Positions 46,634 to 55,465 of a DNA stretch of 64,000 nucleotides are shown in pieces. This stretch comes from Mycobacterium sp. SMC-8 (GTDB lineage Bacteria > Actinomycetota > Actinomycetes > Mycobacteriales > Mycobacteriaceae). The stretch is taken from contig NZ_CP079868.1 in assembly GCF_025263565.1 (NCBI RefSeq), forward strand, positions 62,001 through 126,000, written 5' to 3'. Within the stretch, counting starts at the first letter, position 1, and the number at the start of each line of letters is the position of its first letter. The notes beneath the pieces were generated by a model. It had not been told where the DNA came from, did no database searches, and saw only the letters and a list, made by a program, of their open reading frames with translations. A program made the position numbers and the translations under genes.

Positions 46634-47753
46634 GACCGGCCTCCGCCTGCTGTCGAGTGATCATCGGAATCGGTTCCCCCGTTGCTGGTGCAGGTAGGCC
46701 GTATCGGTCTGCCCACAGCGACACTGTCGGGTCCAGATGGTCGGGGTAATTCTTGCGGCGCACTCGCGCTCGGGCGGAGTGCGTCGCCTGGGCCTCGTAT
46801 AGCGCCACCGCGCACTCGGTCATGATGACCGCCGCGGCAAGACTCTCAGCGAGTTGGGTGAGGACGTTCTCTTCGGTGCCAAGATAGGCGGTCATCCATT
46901 TGTATCCGTGTACGAAGCTCGAACCGACGGTGTAGAAGCGCTCGGCCCCGATCGACATCCCGTGCGGCAATCCGTCGGCATCAGTGATGTGCGGGGGCGG
47001 ATTCTGGTCGATCCACTCCCCGGCCCAACGGACAAAGAACTCATAGTCTGAGGGCGGCCGCTGTCGGGCTGCCTTCGGTAGCGACGTCAGGAAGTTCAAC
47101 CGCTCACGAAATTGCTGCTCCGTCTCGGCGAAACTCTGGCGCGCGGCGTCGCGGCGCTCGTCAGTGCGCACCTCGAGAAAGCGCGTCTCGACGGCGATGT
47201 ACTTCTTCTGGTAGCCGATCTCGCGCTCGGTGTAGCCCAGTGAGCGAGCGCGCCGGACGGCGCGGTTGGGATCGGCGAGAAGCCAGATGGTCTTGGCGGC
47301 GCTCTCGATGGCGCTGCGGCACAGGATCCCGGTCGACAGTGTGCTCGTGCGTTTCTGCTCCAACGATGCCCCGAACGCCTGGGATGCCCCAACAAGACAC
47401 TCGGCCGCGTTCATCACAGGAAACCGCGCCGTCGAGCTGACTAAGTTCGCGCCAAGCTCGGGTAAGAAGTGTCTGTCATCGAGGTCGAGGCTGCTTCCCC
47501 GGTCCGGAGCAAAACGGGACGGATCCCGGGGCTTGCTGCTGCCGTCGGCGCGGACCTGGTGTAGCAGCGCCCACTCGCCCATCCGCCACGCTCGACCGGC
47601 TCGGTCGGCATTACTCCACATCAAGACCGCCATCCGCAGAAAGCGCTCCCTTGGGTCGGTCGTCACAGCCAGCCAGGGTATTCCCCGGCTGTGACACGCC
47701 TCGCCCGCTGCGGCGAGCGGGTATGCGAGGAGGCCGGCTCCTGTAGCGCGCAT
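46620..47753 (-). CDS. Hypothetical protein co-transcribed with apeA
   Basis: About 377 aa; start taken at ATG 47753, though others are possible. No firm domain. A helical region 'STGILCRSAIESAAKTIWLL' followed by 'RRARSLGYTEREIGYQKKYI', and later 'FYTVGSSFVHGYKWM', resembles the HEPN-like fold seen in DUF5677/AbiV-type proteins, where R and H residues face each other. It overlaps apeA by 14 bp, the strongest sign of functional linkage: it may be a regulator, inhibitor or second HEPN subunit. Function unknown. Confidence 0.6.
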   Translation of the reverse strand: MRATGAGLLAYPLAAAGEACHSRGIPWLAVTTDPRERFLRMAVLMWSNADRAGRAWRMGEWALLHQVRADGSSKPRDPSRFAPDRGSSLDLDDRHFLPELGANLVSSTARFPVMNAAECLVGASQAFGASLEQKRTSTLSTGILCRSAIESAAKTIWLLADPNRAVRRARSLGYTEREIGYQKKYIAVETRFLEVRTDERRDAARQSFAETEQQFRERLNFLTSLPKAARQRPPSDYEFFVRWAGEWIDQNPPPHITDADGLPHGMSIGAERFYTVGSSFVHGYKWMTAYLGTEENVLTQLAESLAAAVIMTECAVALYEAQATHSARARVRRKNYPDHLDPTVSLWADRYGLPAPATGEPIPMITRQQAEAGHETV

Positions 47754-47815
47754 CGCGGACCCCGGTCCTCCAGCCTGCAAGCCGCAGTGGTTGCTGACAT
47801 GCAATCATTTCGCCC

Positions 47816-49048
47816 ATGACAGCAGGACTCGCCATCCCTTCGGTGCACGCGATCCGAGCGGCTTTGGAGGGCGTAGATGGAGCGATTCGCGACAACCCCT
47901 TGCCGGAGGATGCGCACGACGGAACCGATCCTGCCGTCGAAATCTGGATGTCCGAGCCCGACGTCGGTAGGGAGTTCGCTGGCTTGGACAACCCCGATCC
48001 GACGATCGATGACGACGTCATCGCATCAGATGGGCCAGCCGTCATCTTCGAAATTCCGCCCGAGGTGACCGACGCTGATATCGAACACGTTCTTGGACAA
48101 GACACGCTCACCGAGATGAGTCGCCTGCATGAAATCCGGGGTATCGACGCGTACGGCTGGTACGTCACCTTCCACCAGCGCACAGCGCAGCACGGCGTTC
48201 ACATTCCCCTCGAAGGTGCGCTGCTCATGGCCGCCCGGGTATTTCATCATCTGCCCATAGCGGACGAGCGGAAGGTCAATCTCGCCTTCCACGCCATCCT
48301 GCGCCACGAACTGTTCCATTTCGCCGCGGACTGCATGGCGGCCAACTGGGAACTCGCCACGGGCACGGCGATGTACTGGAAGGCAAAGGAAAAGCACCGC
48401 AACGCACACGGGTACGTCGAGCACGAAGAAGCTATGGCAAACGCCTACATGCTCCGCGGTTTCCAGCACCCACGCCGCTTGCTTGCCAACTCTGGCGGCG
48501 CATCACCTGCGTTGAAGGGCTTCACCAGGCAGCAACCCGCGGGATACAAAGAGGCCTACATGTACGCCGGGTCGCGGGCGGCCTACATGAGAGGCTGTCG
48601 TGACCTGTCCACACAGGTTCAGCACGCCTCTGCTCTGCCGCCGGTGCCTGCGGCGATGGATACTCTTCTGCTCTATGCAGATCCGTTCCGCATTGACTGG
48701 ACTCGATGCCCGATCATGATCAGCGATCGGTTTGATCTTCGGCGCTTGCTCGGAATCAGCATCGATTTCTTTACCTGTATCCCGGCGGTCACCGAAACGC
48801 CGAAGTTCGAGAAATCCCTCAATAAGCTCGGCCCAACGGTGCAGGAGAAGTGGCTGGAGCAGAAAAGCAAACTGGCACAGAGCACGTCCCTAAACAGCCT
48901 GGGTTTCCAGCAATGGACAAAAGGTGGGGCTGACTGCTACTCGGTCAACGTGGGAAGTCACCGAGCGCACCTGCGCCTCGATCGCGGTCAATCGACATGG
49001 TCGGCCCTCGATATCGGTACCCACCTCGCCATGGGCCATGGCAGCTAG
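47816..49048 (+). CDS. Predicted zinc metalloprotease (HExxH) fused to a RelE/ParE-like domain
   Basis: 410 aa from ATG 47816, divergent from the apeA pair. A gluzincin-type HELFH at 164-168 sits in the helix 'LAFHAILRHELFHFAADCMA', and 'VEHEEAMANAYML' (E204/E205) supplies a candidate third ligand. The C-terminal ~75 residues (about 329-403) read like the RelE/ParE toxin fold: 'KFEKSLNKLGPTVQEKWLEQ', then 'YSVNVGSHRAHLRLDRG' and 'WSALDIGTH', the beta-hairpin region of that family. No antitoxin gene is adjacent. The combination is unusual; I know no named family with both parts. The N-terminal 150 residues have no clear domain. Possibly a protease-activated toxin or a toxin-like binding domain. 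Confidence 0.6.
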   Translation: MTAGLAIPSVHAIRAALEGVDGAIRDNPLPEDAHDGTDPAVEIWMSEPDVGREFAGLDNPDPTIDDDVIASDGPAVIFEIPPEVTDADIEHVLGQDTLTEMSRLHEIRGIDAYGWYVTFHQRTAQHGVHIPLEGALLMAARVFHHLPIADERKVNLAFHAILRHELFHFAADCMAANWELATGTAMYWKAKEKHRNAHGYVEHEEAMANAYMLRGFQHPRRLLANSGGASPALKGFTRQQPAGYKEAYMYAGSRAAYMRGCRDLSTQVQHASALPPVPAAMDTLLLYADPFRIDWTRCPIMISDRFDLRRLLGISIDFFTCIPAVTETPKFEKSLNKLGPTVQEKWLEQKSKLAQSTSLNSLGFQQWTKGGADCYSVNVGSHRAHLRLDRGQSTWSALDIGTHLAMGHGS

Positions 49049-49405
49049 GTCCATAATGAAAAGTGTTGCAGCAATGACGATCCCGGAAGACCTTTGTTCG
49101 CGCGGGGGTGTCCAAGCGTGGGCGCCACCCAGGCAGCGGCGAGGCGGGAGGGCCGGATGTTTCCTCCTCCTCCTCTTCATCGGCGCTGTGTGCAGTGGTC
49201 AAGGTCTACCTCGCAATGCGGTAGCGCCCAAGTGCGCAGCCCCTTGGCACGGCGAGATAGTTTTGGCGCCGCACCACTCAGCGCGCAATCGCGCCCTCCG
49301 GCGAGCAAGACACATGGCCGACCCGGCGTCGGTGGCGGGCAGTACGCTCGGCGTCAGCAGCGCCCCGTGTCGGAGACGCGCAGTAACTCCGGGGGAAGCA
49401 GCCAA
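49049..49405 (+). other. Intergenic region without a recognised gene
   Basis: 357 bp between the metalloprotease and the glycosylase genes. The open frames here have no recognisable protein character. A short pyrimidine-rich run (TTTCCTCCTCCTCCTC) at about 49159 is the only notable feature. Confidence 0.4.
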
Positions 49406-50074
49406 ATGACAACCCGCAAGGACTCGGAGGGCTCCCTCCAGCAGCGGAAGAACCTACTCGACGACGAGATCCGCAGTTGTTCGCGCTGCGCGGGTATGAA
49501 CAAGGAAGGCGTGACACAGGCTGCACCTGGCTGGGGCAATCTGTATTCCCCGGTCGTGATTGTGGGTCAAAGCCTCTGCGAGCAGTGCATGAAGCCGCAG
49601 GAGCCCTTCTTCGAGGGAAGCGGAAGCTTGCTCAACGAAAGTCTGAGGCGTGCCGACCGCGCCAAGAGCGAGACATTCATCAGCAACGTGGTGCATTGTC
49701 ACCCGCCCAAGAACCGTGGGTCCTATGAGCACGAGATAGTGAACTGCTCGTCATATCTGCATCGCGAGCTCGAAATGGTCCGTCCACGATTGGTCATCGC
49801 GCTAGGCGTCGACGCCAAACGTGTTCTGTCATTCTTCTACCCCTCGGCGCGGGTATCTCCGTGGCCGTTCCGTGCGCCGAGCGGTCGGCAGCCGCGCTCG
49901 CCCTACTTGCTTTTCGCCAAGCATCCCGCCTGGATCAAGCGCCAGCACGACAGCGCACTCGAACAGGAGTACGTCCACAGTTTGGCCGACGCCTTGCGGT
50001 GGGCCTTTCACGGTGCTGCCCTCGGTCTTGAGCCCACGTGCGCTGGAATGGCCGACGTCAACGCAACGGACTGA
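49406..50074 (+). CDS. Uracil-DNA glycosylase superfamily protein (family 4-like, Fe-S)
   Basis: 222 aa from ATG 49406, preceded by GGGGGAAGC. Four cysteines at C25, C28 ('RSCSRC'), C98 ('VVHCHPPKNR') and C114 ('VNCSSYL') match the C-x2-C...C-x15-C iron-sulphur pattern of family 4 enzymes. Active-site blocks are 'VVIVGQSLC' (variant of GEAPG), 'PFFEGSGSLLNESL' and 'ISNVVHCHPPKNR', and 'LLFAKHPAWIKRQ' replaces the usual HPS motif. The Asp of GEAPGxxED is not visible, so catalytic activity is uncertain. In a defence island it might remove uracil-like modified bases from phage DNA. Confidence 0.75.
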   Translation: MTTRKDSEGSLQQRKNLLDDEIRSCSRCAGMNKEGVTQAAPGWGNLYSPVVIVGQSLCEQCMKPQEPFFEGSGSLLNESLRRADRAKSETFISNVVHCHPPKNRGSYEHEIVNCSSYLHRELEMVRPRLVIALGVDAKRVLSFFYPSARVSPWPFRAPSGRQPRSPYLLFAKHPAWIKRQHDSALEQEYVHSLADALRWAFHGAALGLEPTCAGMADVNATD

Positions 50075-50553
50075 CGAACGGCCGTGACACCATCTTCGCG
50101 TCACCCAACACGATTAAGTGCCGCTTCGATGGTCGCTATCTGGATCGCGGATGTCGTGCTCAACTCGGCCTTGGTCCGCGTTCCAGCCGGGATCCCCTGG
50201 CCCATCGAATAATTCGGCTATGTCAGGCCATGTCCGCCACTCGCGTGATGTCGGGGGTGTTTCGGACGCCATCGTCCCCACCCCCTCTGACCTAGCCCTG
50301 ACCTAGCCCGTGACTGCCTCAACCGACACCCAGGGTACCGGCGTCGGTCGCGCGAGGCGGTCGTTGCCGTGTGCTACCGCCCTTAGGTAACCGGACGGGG
50401 ATAGACCATCGCGACAGGCCAGGCGAATATCCCGCTGTGAGAGTGGGAGATACGAGTCAAATATTCAGATCGTGCCGTGAGCCCGGATCGCGAACAGCAG
50501 GGGCTGCGGCCGCTGCCTTTCACGTGTCACCCCTGCGGGTGAGACTGACGCAT
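50075..50553 (+). other. Intergenic region without a recognised gene
   Basis: About 480 bp. A short tandem repeat CTGACCTAGCC occurs twice near 50284-50308. No RNA gene or coding sequence that I can support. Confidence 0.4.
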
Positions 50554-50838
50554 GTGAGTGACAGCGAACCGCAGTGGCGGCACATCTGCGAAGTATGCGG
50601 AGTCGAGGAAATCCTGACCCCGAGTGATGCATTCAACCTCGGGTGGGACTATCCACCGAGGATGGGCCAGTTCGGCGTCGTCGGCCCCCGCTGTTGCCCG
50701 AATTGCCCCAACGTCGGAACGGTCTGGTGGGCTCTCGCGATCGACGGCTATACCGAGGACATGCTGACCGAAGCGCAGCGGGCGACGGTCAGACGCATCG
50801 CCGGTGAGCCGCAATCCATTGCGGTGCTCAGTGAGTGA
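50554..50838 (+). CDS. Small zinc-ribbon-like hypothetical protein
   Basis: 94 aa from GTG 50554. Two cysteine pairs, 'HICEVCGVEEIL' and 'PRCCPNCPNVGTVWWAL', are spaced like a zinc ribbon, with 'SDAFNLGWDYPPRMGQFGV' in between. The C-terminus is helical. It is probably a small metal-binding protein; similar ones are annotated only as hypothetical. It stands alone between the glycosylase and further small genes. Confidence 0.6.
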   Translation: MSDSEPQWRHICEVCGVEEILTPSDAFNLGWDYPPRMGQFGVVGPRCCPNCPNVGTVWWALAIDGYTEDMLTEAQRATVRRIAGEPQSIAVLSE

Positions 50839-50931
50839 CTCGTATTGAGTCCTTGACGAGTGCCGTCGGGCAGCGGGGCTCGTTCGCGAGGGGTAACGTC
50901 GGCTCTCCCTACTGACTCACAGAGGTGTTGT

Positions 50932-51105
50932 GTGGCACAACGAACACCGAAAAAGGTGGTCGTGTCGGACGGGGCCCTTCGGAACGCTGGCCGCCGAGCC
51001 ACGAAAGCCTCGGCCAAGCTGGCAGGCAGGGTAGTTCCGGACGACCATCGTCGTAGTGCAGCAGTCACGGCATATCTCGCAAAGCAGCAACCGCGCCAAA
51101 GCTGA
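50932..51105 (+). CDS. Small basic hypothetical protein (57 aa)
   Basis: From GTG 50932. Lys/Arg/Ala-rich ('QRTPKKVVVSDGALRNAGRR', then 'ATKASAKLAGRVVPDDHRR'), which might bind DNA. It resembles no family that I know; coding character is good but evidence is limited. It is followed 66 bp later by another hypothetical gene on the same strand. Confidence 0.4.
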   Translation: MAQRTPKKVVVSDGALRNAGRRATKASAKLAGRVVPDDHRRSAAVTAYLAKQQPRQS

Positions 51106-51171
51106 GCTCGGAGATCTGTCGGTCCTGGCCGGCACGGTGCCCGATGCGGTCACTGGGGAAACGAGGCGCCG

Positions 51172-51483
51172 ATGCGGGATGACTGGAGCGCCGCACGACG
51201 GTTGGTGTCGGCATTTCATTGCGGTGCTGTGGACAACTTCGTCGCCGTCGTCGACGAGATAGACACTGCTGGACGGTGGAAAGCGGTGGCGCTGGCATTA
51301 TTGGGCGAGGTGGCTGCGATCGCCAACCATGTACGCGGATCAGCAGCCCAACATTTCCTGGACCAGCGATTAGCGGCTGCGCTTGACCGCGATCGGCAGA
51401 CAGGGGAACCCTTAAGTGAAACCCCGGTGATATCGGATCGAGTGGTTCAGCATCGCCCGTGGCCGTTGATCTTCGTGAACTGA
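51172..51483 (+). CDS. Hypothetical helical protein (103 aa)
   Basis: ATG 51172 to TGA 51483. Mostly helical ('RRLVSAFHCGAVDNFVAVVD', 'WKAVALALLGEVAAIANHVR'). No known domain. It overlaps the start of the VOC pseudogene by 25 bp, suggesting a shared transcript, and precedes an IS21 insertion. Confidence 0.45.
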   Translation: MRDDWSAARRLVSAFHCGAVDNFVAVVDEIDTAGRWKAVALALLGEVAAIANHVRGSAAQHFLDQRLAAALDRDRQTGEPLSETPVISDRVVQHRPWPLIFVN

Positions 51484-51797
51484 CGCTGTTCGTCAGCGAC
51501 GTCGATGCGGCCGCACGCTTCTACGAAGCGATCGGATTGGCGTTGTACTGCATCGAGGAGCCGGAACATCCACGCCATTACGACGGCGACCGCGCGGCGC
51601 CCAGTCAGCTATCTGCAACTCGGCTGCGTGGTCGAGGATATTTCGGCCACCGTTACGCGGCTCGACGCCGTCGGAGCGCCGTGGACCTGCGACCTGCCGA
51701 ACTTCGTGCGCACCTCGGACCCCGAGGGCAACAAAATCACCTTGACGCAGCGCCGATGGGAAAAGACCCGGCAATGTCGGCCCGCCGTGGTTACCTA
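51459..51797 (+). pseudogene. VOC (glyoxalase-fold) family protein, frameshifted and cut by IS21
   Basis: The N-terminal 'LRELTLFVSDVDAAARFYEA' is in the frame starting at 51459; the continuation 'SYLQLGCVVEDISATVTRLD', 'APWTCDLPNFVRTSDPEGNK' is in the +1 frame, with apparent loss of sequence near 51585-51600. The 3' end is cut at 51797 by the IS21 element. The family includes metal-dependent lyases and resistance proteins. Non-functional. Confidence 0.72.
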
Positions 51798-51981
51798 TGA
51801 GTGTGGTCACCTGACTTGGCCCCACTTTGGTCGGTGTTCGTCACCAATTTTGGCCCCGGTGGGTGGGTGAGCGTTTCCGGCCGGGTGGGGCGGTGTGTCG
51901 TCACGAATTTTGGCCCCACCCTCGTTCAGATCTTTCCTGTCGCACCGTCGTCCCTGGCGGTCGTCAGGGAGGTCGGTCAGG

Positions 51982-53511
51982 ATGCGGTCACGCGTGGAGC
52001 TGTTCGAGAAGATCAGGAAGGACCGGCGGCGCGAGGGCTTGTCGATCCGTGAGTTAGCAGATCGCCATGGCACCCATCGGCGGACGGTGCGCCAGGCACT
52101 CGCTGATGCGGTGCCCCCGCCGCGCAAGGCCTATCCGGCGCGGCCCCGGCCGGCGATCGATGAGTGGGTGTCGGTGATCGACGCCTGGCTGATCGCCGAC
52201 AAGCAGGCTCCGCGCAAGCAACGCCACACCGCTCGGCGGATCTGGCAGCGTCTGGTCGCCGAGCATGGGGCTACGTGTGCGGAGGTGACGGTGTCGCGGT
52301 ATGTCGCGCGTCGGCGGGTCGAGTTGGGCCTGGACCAGCAGGAGGTGTCGGTCCCGCAGGCCCATGAGGCCGGTGCCGAGGCGGAGGTCGATTTCGGTGA
52401 GTTCTACGCCACGATCGCCGGTCTGGTGGTGAAGTGCTGGATGTTCGTGATGCGACTGTCCCACTCGGGCAAAGCATTTCACGTCGCGTTCGCCACCCAG
52501 GCCCAGGAGGCGTTCCTGGAGGGCCACGTCCTGGCGTTCGAGTACTTCGGTGGGGTGCCGGCCCGGATCCGGTATGACAACCTCAAACCGGCGGTGATCC
52601 GGGTCCTCAAAGGTCGCGACCGTACCGAGTCTGAACGGTTCACCGCGCTGCGCAGTCACTACGGGTTCGACTCGTTCTTCTGCCGCCCAGGCGTCGAGGG
52701 AGCGCATGAGAAGGGCGGTGTGGAAGGTGAGATCGGCCGGTTCCGGCGACGCCACCTCGTCCCGGTCCCCACGGTCGCCTCCCTGGCCGAGCTCAACGAG
52801 GTGATCGCCGCTGCCGACGTCCTCGACGACGACCGGGTGATTACCGGGCGCCCGATCACTGTCGGGGCGGCGTTCGCCGCCGAGGCCGCTGCGTTGATGG
52901 GGCTGCCGGCTGAGGGGTTCGACTGCGCGAGGCTGCTGCACGCGCGGGTTGATAATCGGGCCAGAGTGTCTGTGCGGCAATGCTTCTACTCCGTGCCGGC
53001 CCGCTACGCCGGGCGGCGTCTACCGGTGCGTCTGGCCGCCCGCAGCGTCGAGATCTATGACGGTCCCCGGTTGGTGGCCCGCCACGAACGTGCCGCCGGA
53101 CGCTACGTCGAAGTCCTCGCCCTGGACCACTACCTGGAGGTCCTGGCCACCAAACCTGGGGCGCTGCCCGGGGCGACCGCCCTGGCCCAGGCCAAGGCCC
53201 GCGGCGTGTTCACCACCAGCCATCAGCGGTACTGGGATGCCGCCCGCACCGCCCGCGGCGACGCCAAGGGCACCCGCGCTCTGATCACCGTGCTGCTGGC
53301 GCACCGCAGCCTGCCGACGGCCGCGCTGATCACCGCGATGGACCGCGCGGTCACCTCCGGATGCCTGGATCCCGAGGCGGTGATCATCGAAGCCCGCCGC
53401 GACACCACCCCGCAGGCGCCGATCGCTGCGATCGGTGCCCTGGCCCGCTACGACCGGCCCGCACCCTCGCTGACCGACTACGACGACCTGCTGACCGGAA
53501 GTGACTCATGA
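51982..53511 (+). CDS. istA: IS21 transposase IstA
   Basis: 509 aa from ATG 51982, with GGGAGG upstream. HTH 'LSIRELADRHGTHRRTVRQA'; DDE core with 'AEAEVDFGEFYATIAG' (Asp), 'PARIRYDNLKPAVIRVL' (Asp) and 'GAHEKGGVEGEIGRFRRRHL' (Glu); C-terminal 'RQCFYSVPARYAGRRLPVRL'. Intact and the best reference for the frameshifted paralogue at 18709. With IstB it carries out cut-and-paste transposition. It overlaps istB by four bases. Confidence 0.94.
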   Translation: MRSRVELFEKIRKDRRREGLSIRELADRHGTHRRTVRQALADAVPPPRKAYPARPRPAIDEWVSVIDAWLIADKQAPRKQRHTARRIWQRLVAEHGATCAEVTVSRYVARRRVELGLDQQEVSVPQAHEAGAEAEVDFGEFYATIAGLVVKCWMFVMRLSHSGKAFHVAFATQAQEAFLEGHVLAFEYFGGVPARIRYDNLKPAVIRVLKGRDRTESERFTALRSHYGFDSFFCRPGVEGAHEKGGVEGEIGRFRRRHLVPVPTVASLAELNEVIAAADVLDDDRVITGRPITVGAAFAAEAAALMGLPAEGFDCARLLHARVDNRARVSVRQCFYSVPARYAGRRLPVRLAARSVEIYDGPRLVARHERAAGRYVEVLALDHYLEVLATKPGALPGATALAQAKARGVFTTSHQRYWDAARTARGDAKGTRALITVLLAHRSLPTAALITAMDRAVTSGCLDPEAVIIEARRDTTPQAPIAAIGALARYDRPAPSLTDYDDLLTGSDS

Positions 53512-54308
53512 CCACCACCGCCACCACCAAGCCGGCGACCGCTGATGCCGCCGCGCAAGCCTCCATCGGCGCCGCGGCACGCGAACTGCACCTGCCCACG
53601 GTGCGCACCGAAGCCGCCCGCCTGGCCGAGATCGCCGACCGGGAACGCCACACCCATCTGCGCTACCTCGCCGAGGTGCTGGCCGCCGAAGTCGACGACC
53701 GCACTGAACGGCGCCGCGCCCGGCGCATCAACGACGCCAAGTTCCCGCGGCTGAAACGGTTGGCGGAGTTCAACATTGACGCCGTACCCGGCATCACCCC
53801 GGCGCTGCTGGGGCAGCTGGCCGCCGGGCATTACATGGATGCCGGCGAGCCGGTTGTGCTGCTCGGGGACTCCGGAACCGGCAAATCGCATCTGCTCATC
53901 GGGCTGGGGCTGGCGGCCTGCGAGCAGGGCCGTCGAGTCCGATACGTCACCACCGCGCAACTGGTCAACGAACTCGTCGAAGCCGCCGACGAGCGCATCC
54001 TGTCCCGGGTCGTTGCCCGCTACGGACGCCTGGATCTGCTCTGTCTCGATGAACTCGGATACGTCCAAATCGACCCTCGCGGAGCAGAACTGCTGTTCCA
54101 GATCATCACCGAACGCGAAGAACGCGCGTCCGTGGCGATTGCCACCAACCTGCCGTTCAGCGAGTGGGGCACCGTCTTCCCCGACCCCCGCCTCGTTGCT
54201 GCCATCGTCGACCGCGTCACCTTCAACGCCCACATCCTCGAAACCGGCACCAAGTCCTACCGACTACGCACCAGCAAAACCGCCACCCGAGCCAAACGCG
54301 CCGACTGA
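53508..54308 (+). CDS. istB: IS21 helper ATPase IstB
   Basis: 266 aa AAA+ ATPase. Walker A 'VVLLGDSGTGKSHLLIGL', Walker B 'LDLLCLDELGYVQIDPRG', 'RASVAIATNLPFSEWGTVF' and 'IVDRVTFNAHILETGTKSYR' complete the IstB pattern. ATG overlaps the istA stop. With intact istA, both ends and a perfect TSD, the element is probably functional. Confidence 0.94.
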   Translation: MTTTATTKPATADAAAQASIGAAARELHLPTVRTEAARLAEIADRERHTHLRYLAEVLAAEVDDRTERRRARRINDAKFPRLKRLAEFNIDAVPGITPALLGQLAAGHYMDAGEPVVLLGDSGTGKSHLLIGLGLAACEQGRRVRYVTTAQLVNELVEAADERILSRVVARYGRLDLLCLDELGYVQIDPRGAELLFQIITEREERASVAIATNLPFSEWGTVFPDPRLVAAIVDRVTFNAHILETGTKSYRLRTSKTATRAKRAD

Positions 54309-54404
54309 CCCAAGCTGGGGCCAAAATTCATGACGACGGTGGGGCCAAATCACTTGACGAAACGCATACCTACCACCGGAGCGTTGTCTGTGGGGAGAAC
54401 CAGA

Positions 54405-55064
54405 ATGGCAGAGTTCGAATACACGCAGTGGCGTCATCGGTGGCCCGAAGTTGTGGTGCAGCGCCGTACCGACGAGGCCGTTGATCTGCTAACGCGTTAC
54501 TACGCCGTCACCGCTGCCGGACGACCGGCCTATTCAGGGTCGCAGTTCGAGGCAATGGCCGCGCTGAACAGCGATCCCAATTCGATTGGACCCGCGGACT
54601 TCGCCGCCGCCTCGATGCTCAGCGTGAACATCCCTGCCCAAGCGGCGATCCGCCTCCTGAGCCGCGACGCCAACGAGATCACCGCTCTGCTGCAGCAAAT
54701 CCCGGTGGACGTCGACATCATCACCATCGACCCCAACGACCTTGTGCCCGGTGGGCCTGCCAGCCTGCTGTGGCAATTGCTCCGCCGAGGCAACGACGGA
54801 ATGGGCAGAACCCGGACCAGCAAGCTCATCGCAGCCAAACGTCCACGGCTTGTACCCATCTGGGACAGCTTCGTCGAGCAGGCCACCGGACTGGACACCT
54901 CTGACTACTGGCGACAGTTCCAAGCGGTCCTCGCCGCCGACGATCGCGCGATATGGACCTGGTTGACTCAGATCCGCAGCGCTGTCCCGAATGTGCCTGC
55001 TGCGGTGTCGAATCTGCGGATCCTTGACGTGCTGCTGTGGATGACAGTCGATCAGCAGCGTTGA
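54405..55064 (+). CDS. DUF6308 family protein
   Basis: 219 aa from ATG 54405, with GGGGAGAAC upstream, just outside the IS21 target duplication. Conserved blocks: 'GRPAYSGSQFEAMAALNSD', 'ADFAAASMLSVNIPAQAAIR', 'GGPASLLWQLLRRGNDGMGR', 'SKLIAAKRPRLVPIWDSFVE'. DUF6308 is an actinobacterial family with no known function, frequent near accessory genes. Its promoter region may have been replaced by the IS21 insertion 38 bp upstream. Confidence 0.75.
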   Translation: MAEFEYTQWRHRWPEVVVQRRTDEAVDLLTRYYAVTAAGRPAYSGSQFEAMAALNSDPNSIGPADFAAASMLSVNIPAQAAIRLLSRDANEITALLQQIPVDVDIITIDPNDLVPGGPASLLWQLLRRGNDGMGRTRTSKLIAAKRPRLVPIWDSFVEQATGLDTSDYWRQFQAVLAADDRAIWTWLTQIRSAVPNVPAAVSNLRILDVLLWMTVDQQR

Positions 55065-55114
55065 TGATAGTGCGACGCTAACGGGGACTGAGGCGCTACG
55101 CGTCTAGGCCAGGG

Positions 55115-55134
55115 CGGTTTTCCGCGGAAAACCG
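55115..55134. repeat. Perfect 20-bp palindrome
   Basis: CGGTTTTCCGCGGAAAACCG, in the region between the DUF6308 gene and the RHH gene of element C. Could be an operator, terminator or left-end site. The rest of 55065-55465 is non-coding. Confidence 0.6.
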
Positions 55135-55465
55135 TTGGTACGCGACCCTACTGGCCACAGTGTGATGTACAACACATTTTGTCGGCGGTGCTGGGATCTG
55201 ATATCTCCGGGTCCCGCTTCTGCTGCGGCGGGCAGTGTTGCATTTCGTAACCGGCATCTTTCGACTCCGCTGCACGTCAGCCTGCTGCCGACATTACCTT
55301 TGGTGGAAACCTCTCCTGCAGAGGGAAATTAGCGGGTGCCGCTTTGAGTTCAGGATGCGCCGGATGCCCAGACACGCGCAGATGCTCGCTACCGCGATTA
55401 TCGCAAGTACCGGTTTAGCTTCAGGCCGTGCCGGTGCTCTACCGGCAATCGAGCGGAGGCGGGCA

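Larger units (their letters stand above)
51798..54366 (+). mobile_element. IS21-family element no. 3 (2569 bp) with clean target duplication
   Basis: Ends TGAGTGTGGTCACCTGACTT (from 51798) and, on the other strand, TGCGTTTCGTCAAGTGATTT (from 54366), both leading to GGCCCC. The 6-bp duplication TACCTA is at 51792-51797 and 54367-54372. istA and istB are intact. Internal GGCCCC-containing repeats recur near both ends. Confidence 0.9.
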
